A stretch of DNA of 30,367 bases from JACPDH01 sp051305935. GTDB taxonomy: Bacteria; Acidobacteriota; Thermoanaerobaculia; Gp7-AA8. Shown piece after piece: positions 7,924 through 16,209 of this stretch. The stretch covers positions 1-30,367 of the forward strand of contig JBPPMG010000454.1 in NCBI GenBank assembly GCA_051305935.1, given 5' to 3'. Under the pieces are notes generated by a model. It had not been told where the DNA came from. It saw nothing but the letters and a program-made list of their open reading frames with translations, and made no database searches. Numbering within the stretch: position 1 is the first letter of the stretch; every line of letters begins with the position of its first letter. The position numbers and the translations under genes were made by a program.

Positions 7924-9381
7924 TTACAGCGCGAGCCAGACGCTCTTCGTCTGCGTGTACTTGTCGAGCGCGTCGCGCCCCTGGTCACGGCCGAATCCCG
8001 ATTCCTTGAAGCCTCCGAACGGAAGCGCCGGGTCGTAGAGATTGTAACTGTTGATCCAGACCGTTCCCGCCTTGATCGCCCGTGCGACGCGATGCGCCTT
8101 CGACACGTCGCGCGTCCAGACCGCGGCCGCGAGACCGTAGAGCGAGTCGTTTCCTTTCCTCACTGCGTCGTCGACATCGCTGAAGCGGAGGGTGGCGAGC
8201 ACCGGGCCGAAGATCTCCTCGCGCGCGATGGTCATCGACGGTTCGACGCCGGTAAAGACGGTCGGCTGCACGAAGTAGCCCTTGCCGGTGCCGATGTCTG
8301 CGCGCGCGCCGCCCGTGACCACCGTCGCGCCTTCGCTCTTTCCCTTGTCGATGTAGCCGAGGACCGACTCCATCTGTTTCTTCGAGACGATCGCGCCGAG
8401 GCGCGTCTTGGGGTCGAGCGGATCGGCGGCGACCATCTTCGCAGCACGTTCGCGGACCTTCTCGACGAGGGCGTCGTGGATCGAGTCCTCGACGAGCAGG
8501 CGCGAGCCCGCCGCGCAGACCTCTCCCTTGCCGTAGAAGATCGCGTTGAGCGCGCCGCGTGCGGCCGCTTCGAGGTCGGCATCGGCGAACACGATGTTCG
8601 GCGACTTGCCGCCGAGCTCGAGCGAGACCTTCTTGATCGACTTCGCGGCGCGCATCATGATCTCGCGGCCGACGACGGTCGATCCCGTGAACGCGATTGC
8701 GTCGACGCCCGGATGGTCGACGAGCGCCGTCCCTGCCACGGTTCCCTTCCCCGGGACGATGTTGAGCACGCCGGGGGGCAGCCCCGCCTCGCGAGCGTAC
8801 TCCGCGAACTTGAGAATCGAGAGTGACGTGTTCTCCGCCGGCTTGAGGACGACTGTGTTGCCGCAGGCGAGCGCCGGCGCGATCTTCCAGACGGCGAGCA
8901 TCAGCGGGAAGTTCCACGGAGTGATCGCACCGATGACGCCGAGCGGCTCGCGCAGCGTGTAGGTGAACGCGCCTTCCTGGATCGGGATCGTCTCGCCGGT
9001 CACCTTTCCCGACCATCCGGCGAAGTAGTAGAGGCATTCGGCGGACGCCGGAACGTCGACGTACTGCGATTCGAAGATCGGCTTGCCATTGTCGATCGTC
9101 TCGATGCGGCCGATCTCCGCGGCGTGCGAGGAGAGGATGTCCGCGAGCTTCCACATCACCTTCGCGCGGTCGCGCGGCTTCATCTTCTGCCACGCGGAGC
9201 CTGGCTCCAGTTGTGCGCGCGCGGCGGCGACCGCGGCGTCGATGTCTGGCGCCTCGGCGGAAGCGACCTCGCAGATCGTTTCCTCGGTCGCCGGATTCAC
9301 ACTGGAAAAAGTCGCCCCGCTTTTCGCGTCGACGAACTCGCCGTTGATGAAGAGCTGGTGCTGGATATTCGATTCGGGCAT
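7924..9381 (-). CDS. NAD(P)-dependent aldehyde dehydrogenase
   Basis: A 485-residue aldehyde dehydrogenase that would oxidise an aldehyde to the acid with NAD(P)+ in the cytoplasm. The Rossmann-fold segment includes TPWNFPL with the oxyanion Asn at about 157. The general-base Glu is in LELGGKSPN (E255). The nucleophile is in GEVCAAGSR (C289). EEIFGPVL and PFGGFKESGFGR close the fold. Length and motifs fit the ALDH1/2-betaine-aldehyde group; the substrate is not determinable. The frame is open to 9525. ATGs at 9390 and 9381 are both possible. I choose 9381 because a near-consensus promoter (TTGACA 9412-9417, 17-base spacer, AAGAAT 9389-9394) would start transcription almost exactly there and no Shine-Dalgarno is present. 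It lies downstream of the enoyl-CoA hydratase gene but behind that gene's terminator, so it is probably transcribed separately. Confidence 0.92.
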   Translation of the reverse strand: MPESNIQHQLFINGEFVDAKSGATFSSVNPATEETICEVASAEAPDIDAAVAAARAQLEPGSAWQKMKPRDRAKVMWKLADILSSHAAEIGRIETIDNGKPIFESQYVDVPASAECLYYFAGWSGKVTGETIPIQEGAFTYTLREPLGVIGAITPWNFPLMLAVWKIAPALACGNTVVLKPAENTSLSILKFAEYAREAGLPPGVLNIVPGKGTVAGTALVDHPGVDAIAFTGSTVVGREIMMRAAKSIKKVSLELGGKSPNIVFADADLEAAARGALNAIFYGKGEVCAAGSRLLVEDSIHDALVEKVRERAAKMVAADPLDPKTRLGAIVSKKQMESVLGYIDKGKSEGATVVTGGARADIGTGKGYFVQPTVFTGVEPSMTIAREEIFGPVLATLRFSDVDDAVRKGNDSLYGLAAAVWTRDVSKAHRVARAIKAGTVWINSYNLYDPALPFGGFKESGFGRDQGRDALDKYTQTKSVWLAL

Positions 9382-9388
9382 GGCGCGC

Positions 9389-9417
9389 ATTCTTCTGTGG
9401 CTGCTATGAAATGTCAA
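9389..9417 (-). promoter_or_regulatory. Promoter for the aldehyde dehydrogenase, probable leaderless start
   Basis: On the minus strand a perfect TTGACA (9412-9417) is followed 17 bases later by AAGAAT (9389-9394), then seven bases (GCGCGCC) and the ATG at 9381. The expected transcription start falls on the ATG itself. The TTGACA is also part of the T-rich tail of the preceding terminator. Confidence 0.5.
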
Positions 9418-9438
9418 AGGGCGGCCCTGAGGCCGCCC
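9407..9438 (-). terminator. Intrinsic terminator after the enoyl-CoA hydratase gene
   Basis: GGGCGGCC (9419-9426) and GGCCGCCC (9431-9438) form an eight-base GC stem with a four-base loop. On the minus strand the hairpin is followed by TTTGACATTT. It begins 25 bases after the stop codon at 9464. The T-run is interrupted, so efficiency may be moderate. Confidence 0.6.
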
Positions 9439-9463
9439 CGGTTCGACTTCCTGGATCCCGGCG

Positions 9464-10261
9464 CTACTTGCCTTCGAACTTCGGCGTCCGCTTGGTGACG
9501 TAGGCGTTGAGGCCTTCCTTCGCATCGCTCGACTGGAAGAGCTGCTGCTGGAGCTCGCGCTCCAGGGTCAGCGCCGACTCGAACGGAAGCTCCGAGCCCG
9601 ACTGCACCGAGCGCTTGATGCGACCAACCGCCCTCGCGGCCTTGTTCGGCGGGCAGAAGCTGCGCGCGTAGTCCATCACTTTATCCCACCACGCCTTGCC
9701 ATCCTCTTCGGCCGGCCAGAGATAGCTGACGATCCCCATCTCGACCGCGTCCTCGAACTCGAAGAGGCCTCCCTCGATCATCAACTGAATCGCCTTCGTC
9801 TTGCCCACGATTCGCGAGAGCCGCTGCGTTCCGCCAGTGCCCGGAAGCACGCCGAGCGAAACCTCGGGGAGGCCCATCTTGCCGGCGCCCTTCTTCGCGA
9901 TGCGCATGTCGGCCGCCATCGCGATCTCGAGGCCGCCACCGACGCAGTGGCCGTTGATCGCGGCGATGACGAGCTTCGGCGTCTGCTCGAGACGGCTCAG
10001 CGTCTCGTTGGCGTGAAGGCAGAAGTAGTACTTGAAGCCCGGAGTCACCTCCGAGAGCATCTTGATGTTCGCGCCCGCGGAGAAGAACTTGTCCCCCGCG
10101 CCGCGCAGCACGATCACGTGAACGCTGTCGTCCATGCGAGCCTCGAGGATCGCCGTGTCGAGCTCCTTGTTCATCTCGTAGGTGTAGGTGTTCGCCGGCG
10201 GGTCGTTCAGCGCGATGACGGCGACGCCGTTCTCGGCACGGTAATCAACAAGAGTTCCCAT
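9464..10261 (-). CDS. Enoyl-CoA hydratase/isomerase (crotonase family)
   Basis: A 265-residue crotonase-fold enzyme, predicted to hydrate trans-2-enoyl-CoA in beta-oxidation or a related acyl-CoA pathway. The oxyanion-hole segments are FFSAGANIKML (about 59-69) and NGHCVGGGLE (103-112). Both catalytic acids of true hydratases are present: Glu112 in GGGLE and Glu133 in GLPEVSLG, followed by PGTGGTQRL. This makes hydratase activity more likely than a pure isomerase or hydrolase role. The start ATG at 10261 has GAGGAG six bases upstream; the open frame to 10312 has no comparable site. The 'TYTYEMNKELD' segment near the N-terminus is slightly unusual, since this position is usually Asn-Ala-rich. 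The aldehyde dehydrogenase follows on the same strand, but a terminator lies between them. Confidence 0.9.
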   Translation of the reverse strand: MGTLVDYRAENGVAVIALNDPPANTYTYEMNKELDTAILEARMDDSVHVIVLRGAGDKFFSAGANIKMLSEVTPGFKYYFCLHANETLSRLEQTPKLVIAAINGHCVGGGLEIAMAADMRIAKKGAGKMGLPEVSLGVLPGTGGTQRLSRIVGKTKAIQLMIEGGLFEFEDAVEMGIVSYLWPAEEDGKAWWDKVMDYARSFCPPNKAARAVGRIKRSVQSGSELPFESALTLERELQQQLFQSSDAKEGLNAYVTKRTPKFEGK

Positions 10262-10343
10262 CGTTGCTCCTCGATTGACGTTAGTTGGGGGGAATTGTAT
10301 GCGACGTGTCAAGAAGGCAGGTTCGAGGTCAAAGGTCAGAGCA

Positions 10344-10371
10344 GGCGAAAGGCGAAAGGCGATAGGCGATC
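10344..10371. repeat. Heptamer tandem array, GGCGAAA/GGCGATA x4
   Basis: Four seven-base units read GGCGAAA, GGCGAAA, GGCGATA, GGCGATC, in the gap between the enoyl-CoA hydratase start and the end of the LysM/FecR gene. The pattern is the reverse complement of the array at 4923-4950. Downstream (10400-10440) are two further palindromic stretches, AGCGCA-GCT-TGCGCT and AAGCTGCAGCTT. No gene is visible in 10262-10455. Confidence 0.85.
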
Positions 10372-10455
10372 CGCCGGCTGCGAAGCCGTGTCGAGTGCGT
10401 AAGCGCAGCTTGCGCTGTCAATTGCGTAAGCTGCAGCTTCCGCTTCCCGGCAATG

Positions 10456-13299
10456 TCAGTCGATGGAGCCGAACCTCATTCGCGAGGTCGTACCCGTCTT
10501 GTCGATCGACACGAGCGCGAGATCGCGCGGCGGCTCGCCCGGGGTGTCGACGACCGCGTCGACGTTGCCCGCGGCGTCCCCCTTCACGAATCCGAGATAG
10601 TCGATGCGGCCATTCACCCGGGAGTAGACCTCCACTATCGACTCGGGGCAGACCTTGCCGGTCACATGGAGCGAGCTCGCGTCACGCTTGATCGTTGCGA
10701 CTCCCATGAAGTCGAGCGCGCGATCGACGCTCGTGCCGTTGTCGGAGCATGACACGGCATCGCCGAACGTCTTTGCGGTGAGGTTGCCGATGCCCGGGAT
10801 TCCCTCGAGCGAGATCGGCTCGCCGTCGCCGATCCAGCGGTTCTGCGTGATCCGATTCCCTTTCGGTGTCCAGAACGCTCCCATGTGCTCGAACGTCACC
10901 CCGCGCGTGGCAAGGTCGATGACGTTCTTCTCGATCACGTTGTCGAGAGCTCCCAGCTTCAGGAAGATCCCGATCTCGAAGCCGCGGATCGTCGATCCGG
11001 CAACGCGGTGGTTGCGGCAGATCTTGCCTAGCGCCACGCTCTGCCCCTGGAACTCGATGCCAGTGCCGGCAACGCTCGCGTCGCAGTGATGGATGTAGGA
11101 GTTTTCGATCGTGGCGCCCGCGGAGCGGATCTGAAGAGCGGAGTAAGCTCCGCAGCCTCTCGCCTCGAGATCGCGCGCCGTGAAGCGCGGGCGGCCGTCT
11201 TCCGACCAGACACGGATTCCGATCGTCGAATGGCCCGCGACGAGGGAGCGCGAGACATTCAGATGGTTCGTTGCGTCGATTCCAATCAGGGTTGCCGCCG
11301 CGGGCGCGGTTCCGTCGGCCGCCAATCCCACGACGCCATTGTCGACGGAGAACTCACCGGTCGCGACGATCTGCTGCTGCGTTGCACCAACGACCGCGAG
11401 GTTTGCGATGCCGCTCTTCGCGGCTGTGGTCAGCACGACGGCGGTGGCTCCACGACCGTCGATCTCGAGCTCCGGACGATCGGGGTTTTTCAGGGCGTCG
11501 CCGTCGACGCCCACCGGGCTGGCCGAGCCGAGCGTGCCCGGATTCGAATCGATCGCCGTGCCTGCCGGGCTCCATGCCTTGCCGTCGATGATGGTGTTCT
11601 CTGCGATCGCGGGGAGCGGCGACGCGAGCCCGACGCGCCACCACGACGCGTCGCCCGAAGTCGCATTCGCCGGTTCCGTCGGCACGAAGCGCATCGAGCG
11701 TTCGCCGGCGGAAGCCTGCGCGTTCAGCAGGTACTGTCGGAGCGACCCCTGAGGGGCGGGCTCCGCGTCCGCCACAGTCGTAACTGCGGAATCGCTGAAG
11801 GCGAAATCGAAGCCGGCGAGCGTCGCGGTGTCGTTCACCTCGAGCTTCGCCACGTGCTCTGCGCCAGCGAGCGTCCCTGCCGCGTCCGATACGCCGCCGC
11901 GTCGCCCGCCGTAGCAGGCTCCCGGCGTGTCGCGAACGACCGTGCCGCCGCTACCGTCGTTGCAGTGTGAGCCGGCGGGACCCCAGGTCTGCTCGCGCCA
12001 TGCGCCGGAGGGCGAAGCCGACCGCGAGTCGATCGCGAGCCAATAAACACCCTCGTCGAGCCGGCCGAGCTCGAACGAACCGTTCGAGTCGCTGCGCGAT
12101 TCGAGCTTCAGGGCGTCGCCGTCGCCCGGAACGCCGTCACCGTTGTCCGCATACAGGCGGGCGACGGCTCCCTCGATCGGGCGAAGCGACGAAGCGTCGC
12201 CCGCGGCACGCTCGTCGAGCATCACGCGGCCGCTCGCGACGCGGACGACGGCGAGCTCACGAGGCTTCGACGGATAGCCGTCGAGTCCGGCCTTACTCCG
12301 CGCAGTGACGCGCCAGAACAGATTCCCGCTCGGCAGCGAGCCGACCGAGGTGCTGGTTCCGGCAATTCCCGTCTGACGCGCGGCGAGCTGCGCACATGCC
12401 GGATCGCGACAGATCTCGACCAGGTAGCTGTCGGCCTTCGCGACCGGCGACCAGGTGAGCTCGGTTGTCCCCCGCATCTCCGCGCCTGCGGCAGGCGCAA
12501 CGAGAGCGGGAGCGGCAAGCAGTTTCTCCGGTGGCGCCGGGGCGGCGCCTTGCGCGACCGAAGTTCCCATGCCCTTCGCTACCTGCACCTTCACGCCTGC
12601 CGACTCGACTTCGCTCGCTCCCGCGTAGACCATCAGCTTTGCGCTCTTCGTCTGCTCGTCGCGGCGCGCGCGAGCCTCGGCTGTCGCATTCGTCGCTTTC
12701 GGCCGCGCGGTCACATCGCCAATCAGGATCTCCACGTCGCGCTTCGACCGTGCCTTCGCCGGCGTAAGCGCGAGGTCGACGCCTCCTTCGATGACTTCGA
12801 TCTGGCTGCGGTCGACCTTTCGCAGTGACGCCTTGTACTCGCGCAGAAAGACGATCGAGTTCTCGGTCATCTGGAGGCGCGAACCGTCGTCGAGACCGAG
12901 CTGCGCGGAAGACGCTTCGTACGTGCGAAGTCCCTCACGTTCGACGAGCTGATCGCCGACTTTGGCGGAAAGCCACGCTTCCTGCTGCAGCTTCTTCTCG
13001 ACCTTGCGCGAGAGCTGATCGACTTTCGCGCGTCGCGCGGCGATCTCGCGAGCCGTGATCACGAGGACCCGCTGACCCGGCGTGAGCCGGTTCGGATCCT
13101 TCACTCCGGGATTCAGGCGGTGATTCTCCGGCCAGAGCGTCGAGTCGCCCAGGTACTGCTGCGTGATGCTGCTGAGCGTCTCTCCCGCCTTGACCACGTG
13201 CCACGCTACCGTGTCTCCCTGGCGCGCCTGCGGTGCTTCCTGCGCAAAGGCGATAGCCGCGAAGAGAATGCCGAGAATCGTGAGTGTCGTTGCTCGCAT
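10456..13299 (-). CDS. Secreted LysM-FecR protein with parallel beta-helix C-terminus
   Basis: A 947-residue multidomain envelope protein. A signal peptide ends near residue 20 (AAIAFAQ|EAP). A LysM domain follows at about 32-81 (WHVVKAGETLSSITQQYLGD), which typically binds peptidoglycan. A short charged helix leads into a FecR-like domain at about 115-250 (LGLDDGSRLQMTENS, VEVIEGG-like strand, KVQVAKGMGT). Next come an Fn3-like part (about 265-350), an SdrD/carboxypeptidase-regulatory-like module (about 370-425, YADNGDGVPGDGDALK), and a long C-terminal region (about 600-860) with beta-helix repeats (IENSYIHHCD, VIEKNVIDL). I place the start at the ATG at 13299, with GGGAG ten bases upstream; the longer frame overlaps the kinase gene. 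It lies 25 bases after the Ser/Thr kinase and is very likely co-transcribed with it. A role in cell-wall-linked surface structure or signalling is inference. Confidence 0.85.
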   Translation of the reverse strand: MRATTLTILGILFAAIAFAQEAPQARQGDTVAWHVVKAGETLSSITQQYLGDSTLWPENHRLNPGVKDPNRLTPGQRVLVITAREIAARRAKVDQLSRKVEKKLQQEAWLSAKVGDQLVEREGLRTYEASSAQLGLDDGSRLQMTENSIVFLREYKASLRKVDRSQIEVIEGGVDLALTPAKARSKRDVEILIGDVTARPKATNATAEARARRDEQTKSAKLMVYAGASEVESAGVKVQVAKGMGTSVAQGAAPAPPEKLLAAPALVAPAAGAEMRGTTELTWSPVAKADSYLVEICRDPACAQLAARQTGIAGTSTSVGSLPSGNLFWRVTARSKAGLDGYPSKPRELAVVRVASGRVMLDERAAGDASSLRPIEGAVARLYADNGDGVPGDGDALKLESRSDSNGSFELGRLDEGVYWLAIDSRSASPSGAWREQTWGPAGSHCNDGSGGTVVRDTPGACYGGRRGGVSDAAGTLAGAEHVAKLEVNDTATLAGFDFAFSDSAVTTVADAEPAPQGSLRQYLLNAQASAGERSMRFVPTEPANATSGDASWWRVGLASPLPAIAENTIIDGKAWSPAGTAIDSNPGTLGSASPVGVDGDALKNPDRPELEIDGRGATAVVLTTAAKSGIANLAVVGATQQQIVATGEFSVDNGVVGLAADGTAPAAATLIGIDATNHLNVSRSLVAGHSTIGIRVWSEDGRPRFTARDLEARGCGAYSALQIRSAGATIENSYIHHCDASVAGTGIEFQGQSVALGKICRNHRVAGSTIRGFEIGIFLKLGALDNVIEKNVIDLATRGVTFEHMGAFWTPKGNRITQNRWIGDGEPISLEGIPGIGNLTAKTFGDAVSCSDNGTSVDRALDFMGVATIKRDASSLHVTGKVCPESIVEVYSRVNGRIDYLGFVKGDAAGNVDAVVDTPGEPPRDLALVSIDKTGTTSRMRFGSID

Positions 13300-13324
13300 G
13301 CCTGTGTCTCCCTGATCGCGTGGT

Positions 13325-15259
13325 TTACGAGGGTGCAGTCGGAGGCTCCGGAGTTTGTAGTTTGCTCGCGCCCTGCTTCGCAAGGAGCGCCGCCGGGAAC
13401 TCCCATCGCGCTCCGGTCCGCCGCACGATCTCGCCCAGCCGGTCGGCGATCTCCGCAGCGCTGCGCGGCCGCTTCTCCGGCTCCTTCTCGAGCATCGCGG
13501 CGACGAGTGCGCTGAACTGCGGATCGATGGCTTCAAGCTTCCCAGCGAGTTCGGGAACAGGCTCGTCGATCGTCGCCCGAATCGTCGCCCCGACGGTGCT
13601 TCTGCGGAACGGGTTGATGCCGATCATGATCTCGTAGAGCGTGATCCCGACGGCGAAGATGTCCCCTTCGGGGCCCATTCGACGTCCGAGGCACGCCTCG
13701 GGCGAGAGGTAGCTGGGGCTGCCGAAGACGACGTCGGTCCGCTGCGGACCCGAGGAGATCGGCCGCGAGATCCCGAAGTCGGTGACCTTGATCGAGCCGT
13801 CTTTCCCGAGCAGCACGTTGCCCGGCTTGATGTCGTGATGAACGATCCCGCTCTCGTGCGCCGCGGCGATCGCCTTCGTGGTCGCGAACCCGATCACGAG
13901 CGCCTCCATCCACGGGACGCGCTTGCGACGCGCGAGATAGCGCTCGAGGCTGAGCCCTTCGACGAGTTCCATCGCGATGTAGGCCGTCCCACCTTCGCCC
14001 TCGACGTCGTAGACGTTGACCACGTTCGGATGGTTGAACTTCGCGATGGTGATCGCTTCGCGTTTCAGCGCGGTGATCAGCTCGTCACGCTCGTCAGGTT
14101 TCACGCTGTCGGAAGTGCGGACGACCTTTAGCGCGACGTGTCGCTCGAGCCGGGAGTCGAAGCCGTGGAAGACGACGCCCATCCCTCCCCGGCCGAGGAG
14201 GCCGAGTACCTGGTAGCGGCCGACGAAGACACGGCCGAGGTCTTCCTGGTCGCGGATGCGGCGCTCGATCATCTCGAACGTGTTCTGCAACTGCTGGATC
14301 TCCGATCCGCCTCCGCCGCTCGCGGCCGAGGATCCGCCGGCCAGCTTTCGCTGCGCGACGACGAGTTGCCGGATCGGGCGGACGAACTGTGCGTAGGCGA
14401 GCCCCGTGAGCAACGCGGTGAGACCGACGGACAGCACGAGCGAGGTCCTCGCCTCCCTCCGCATTTTCCTGTCGACCGCCTGCGCGATGTCGATCGGCTG
14501 GCGCGACAGGACCGCCCATCCTCGACTTGGAAGCGGGTAGTAGGCACCGAGCACTCGTCCCGTCTCGGGCGTGCCGAACTCTCCCGCGCCGACGAAGGTC
14601 GCCGATTTTCCGAAGGCGACGAGGTCGGGCGGGAAGGCTTCGATCGAGCGCCCCTGGGGAGCGACGATCGCGCCGTTCCGGTCGATCAGCCCGAGCTCCG
14701 CCTGGGGTCCCAGCTCGGCACCGACGAGCACCTGGTCGATCGTTCTCGCGTCGACGATCATCTGCACGGTGGCGAGCGAGTCGGGGAGGCGCGAGGAGAC
14801 GATGAGCCATCGTTCGTTCCCGCGGCCGCCAATCTCGATGTCGCCCAGAATCGGGCGGCCGAACCAGGGCTGAAGATCGCTCTTGAACTCGCGGCTGCGG
14901 ACCGCGATGACACGATGGCCGGAAGGATCGAAGATCTCGACGGCCGCCAGGTTCGCATCGCCGCCGAGGAGCGATTGGAGAATTTCGCTCGCCTCGGAAG
15001 AGCGCGCGTCGGAGAGCACGATCTCGTTCATCGACACCGCGTTGCAGCGCGCGCGCCACGCCTCGATGAACGAGTCGATGCGCTCGCCCGCCGTTCTCGC
15101 GGCAACGGTGTGCGTGAGGAGAACCTGGTCCTCCATCCCGTGCTTGTTGATTCCGATCAGTCTGTACGCGGTGAAGAGCAGCGGAACGAGGCCGACGATG
15201 AGCAAGGCGGCAACCGCCCTCACCAGGATCGACTTACCCATGCTGAGCCTGCCTGCCAT
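13325..15259 (-). CDS. Transmembrane serine/threonine protein kinase with extracytoplasmic sensor
   Basis: A 644-residue receptor-like kinase with the sensor at the N-terminus and the kinase at the C-terminus, the reverse of typical PknB. Transmembrane helix 1 is at about 11-33. An extracytoplasmic sensor domain (about 35-265), resembling a double Cache fold (FDPSGHRVIAV, LIDRNGAIVAP), follows. Helix 2 is at about 272-291, then a HAMP-like linker. The Hanks-type kinase spans 349-613. It has the glycine loop GRGGMG (356-361), Lys378 in VALKVV, HHDIKPGN (474-481) and DFG (494-496). The usual HRD is HHD, so it is a non-RD kinase, probably not relying on activation-loop phosphorylation. I choose the ATG at 15259; 15241 is an alternative with a closer AGG. 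It sits 19 bases after the SDR gene and 25 bases before the LysM/FecR gene. Confidence 0.9.
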   Translation of the reverse strand: MAGRLSMGKSILVRAVAALLIVGLVPLLFTAYRLIGINKHGMEDQVLLTHTVAARTAGERIDSFIEAWRARCNAVSMNEIVLSDARSSEASEILQSLLGGDANLAAVEIFDPSGHRVIAVRSREFKSDLQPWFGRPILGDIEIGGRGNERWLIVSSRLPDSLATVQMIVDARTIDQVLVGAELGPQAELGLIDRNGAIVAPQGRSIEAFPPDLVAFGKSATFVGAGEFGTPETGRVLGAYYPLPSRGWAVLSRQPIDIAQAVDRKMRREARTSLVLSVGLTALLTGLAYAQFVRPIRQLVVAQRKLAGGSSAASGGGGSEIQQLQNTFEMIERRIRDQEDLGRVFVGRYQVLGLLGRGGMGVVFHGFDSRLERHVALKVVRTSDSVKPDERDELITALKREAITIAKFNHPNVVNVYDVEGEGGTAYIAMELVEGLSLERYLARRKRVPWMEALVIGFATTKAIAAAHESGIVHHDIKPGNVLLGKDGSIKVTDFGISRPISSGPQRTDVVFGSPSYLSPEACLGRRMGPEGDIFAVGITLYEIMIGINPFRRSTVGATIRATIDEPVPELAGKLEAIDPQFSALVAAMLEKEPEKRPRSAAEIADRLGEIVRRTGARWEFPAALLAKQGASKLQTPEPPTAPS

Positions 15260-15278
15260 CGCCGCTCTGCCTCTCCCG

Positions 15279-16070
15279 TTACAGCGACGCGCGCGTGCGG
15301 CCGCCGTCAACCGCCAGGGTCACTCCTGTGATGTACGCGCCCTGCTGCGAGCAGAACCAGACGACGGCGGCTGCCACCTCTTCCGGAAGGCCGATCCGCC
15401 GGAGCGGCACGTCGTCGCGCCACGATTCGAGAACCGACGCCTTCGTCGTTCCCGTTCGCGCCGCTTTCGCCGCGGCGAGCTGGTCCAGCCTGTCGGTGCC
15501 CGTGTAGCCGGGCGCAACGGTGTTCACGGTCACGCCAAAGGGCCCGAGCTCGTCGGAGAGCGTCTTGGCGAAGCCGACGACCGACATCCGAATCGAATTC
15601 GAGAGCATGAGTCCCTCGATCGGTTGCTTCACGGAAGTCGACGTGATGTTGACGATCCTTCCCCACTGCCTCGCCTTCATCCCGGGCGTGGCGAGCCGCG
15701 CGAGTCGCACGGCGCTCATCAGGTTCAGGTGAAAGGAGCTCTCCCAGTCGGCATCGGCGAGAGTCTCGAACGGCCCGGACTTCGGCCCTCCCGCATTGTT
15801 GATCACGATGTCGACCTGTCCGAGCGCCGATTCGGCCGTGCGAAATGCCAACTCCGCACCGTCGGCCGTCGCGAGATCGGCCGCAACCCACGGCACATCC
15901 CGGCCATGCTTCGAAGCGAGCATCTCCGACGCCGCCCGGAGTCTCTCTTCGCCGCGCGACACGAGGACGACGCGGACGCCCTCTGCGAGAAGCAGATCGG
16001 CGCACGCGAGCCCGATGCCCGAGCTCGATCCGCCGACAAGCGCACCGAAGCCTGTGATTCCGAGGTTCAT
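15279..16070 (-). CDS. SDR-family oxidoreductase with altered catalytic residues
   Basis: A 263-residue short-chain dehydrogenase/reductase. The nucleotide site GGSSSGIG (13-20), NNAG (91-94) and the catalytic-region serine (about S144 in NITSTSV) are present. The canonical Tyr-x3-Lys is missing: by spacing (+13 and +17 from S144) the positions read Ser157 and Arg161, in LSNSIRMSVVGFAK. The C-terminus 'APGYTGTDRL' and 'ITGVTLAVDGG' is otherwise typical of FabG-like enzymes. It belongs to a divergent SDR branch with 'KQPI...LSN' here; activity and substrate are uncertain. The ATG at 16070 gives the normal family start. The frame also reaches 16100, but that crosses into a repeat. A TAGAAT box 11 bases upstream of the ATG could give a near-leaderless message. 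It is the first gene of the probable operon with the kinase and LysM/FecR protein. Confidence 0.85.
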   Translation of the reverse strand: MNLGITGFGALVGGSSSGIGLACADLLLAEGVRVVLVSRGEERLRAASEMLASKHGRDVPWVAADLATADGAELAFRTAESALGQVDIVINNAGGPKSGPFETLADADWESSFHLNLMSAVRLARLATPGMKARQWGRIVNITSTSVKQPIEGLMLSNSIRMSVVGFAKTLSDELGPFGVTVNTVAPGYTGTDRLDQLAAAKAARTGTTKASVLESWRDDVPLRRIGLPEEVAAAVVWFCSQQGAYITGVTLAVDGGRTRASL

Positions 16071-16103
16071 AGAGCGGTCAGATTCTACATGCGTTGCCAA
16101 ACC

Positions 16104-16140
16104 AAGTGTCGCCCTGAGCGCAGCGAAGGGCCTCGCAGGC
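16104..16140. repeat. CCTGAGCGCAGCGAAGGG interspersed repeat
   Basis: The gap between the methyltransferase stop and the SDR start contains AAGTGTCGCCCTGAGCGCAG then CGAAGGGCCTCG. This is a close match to the widespread intergenic CCTGAGCGAAGCGAAGGATC-type repeat. It shares the CCTGAGC core with the element at 4231-4300. It lies immediately upstream of the SDR promoter region. Confidence 0.55.
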
Positions 16141-16209
16141 TTCTACCAACACGCCACGGCCAGAGATCACTTTCGCTTCGAGAAGTTCGGCCGGGCCCCG
16201 GTCCCTCGT

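Noticed and set aside
5586..8009. 807-residue plus-strand ORF and a 506-residue minus ORF (5626-7146) over the ABC permease
   Set aside because: Both overlap the permease in other frames and are Arg-rich low-complexity products of high GC. The permease has coherent membrane helices and a coupled start.
10262..10455. Small gene in the gap containing the GGCGAAA array
   Set aside because: The frames there are made of repeat-derived Arg/Lys-rich sequence with no ribosome site.
14138..15331. 397-residue plus ORF over the kinase gene
   Set aside because: Antisense shadow; the minus strand encodes a complete Hanks kinase with all key motifs.
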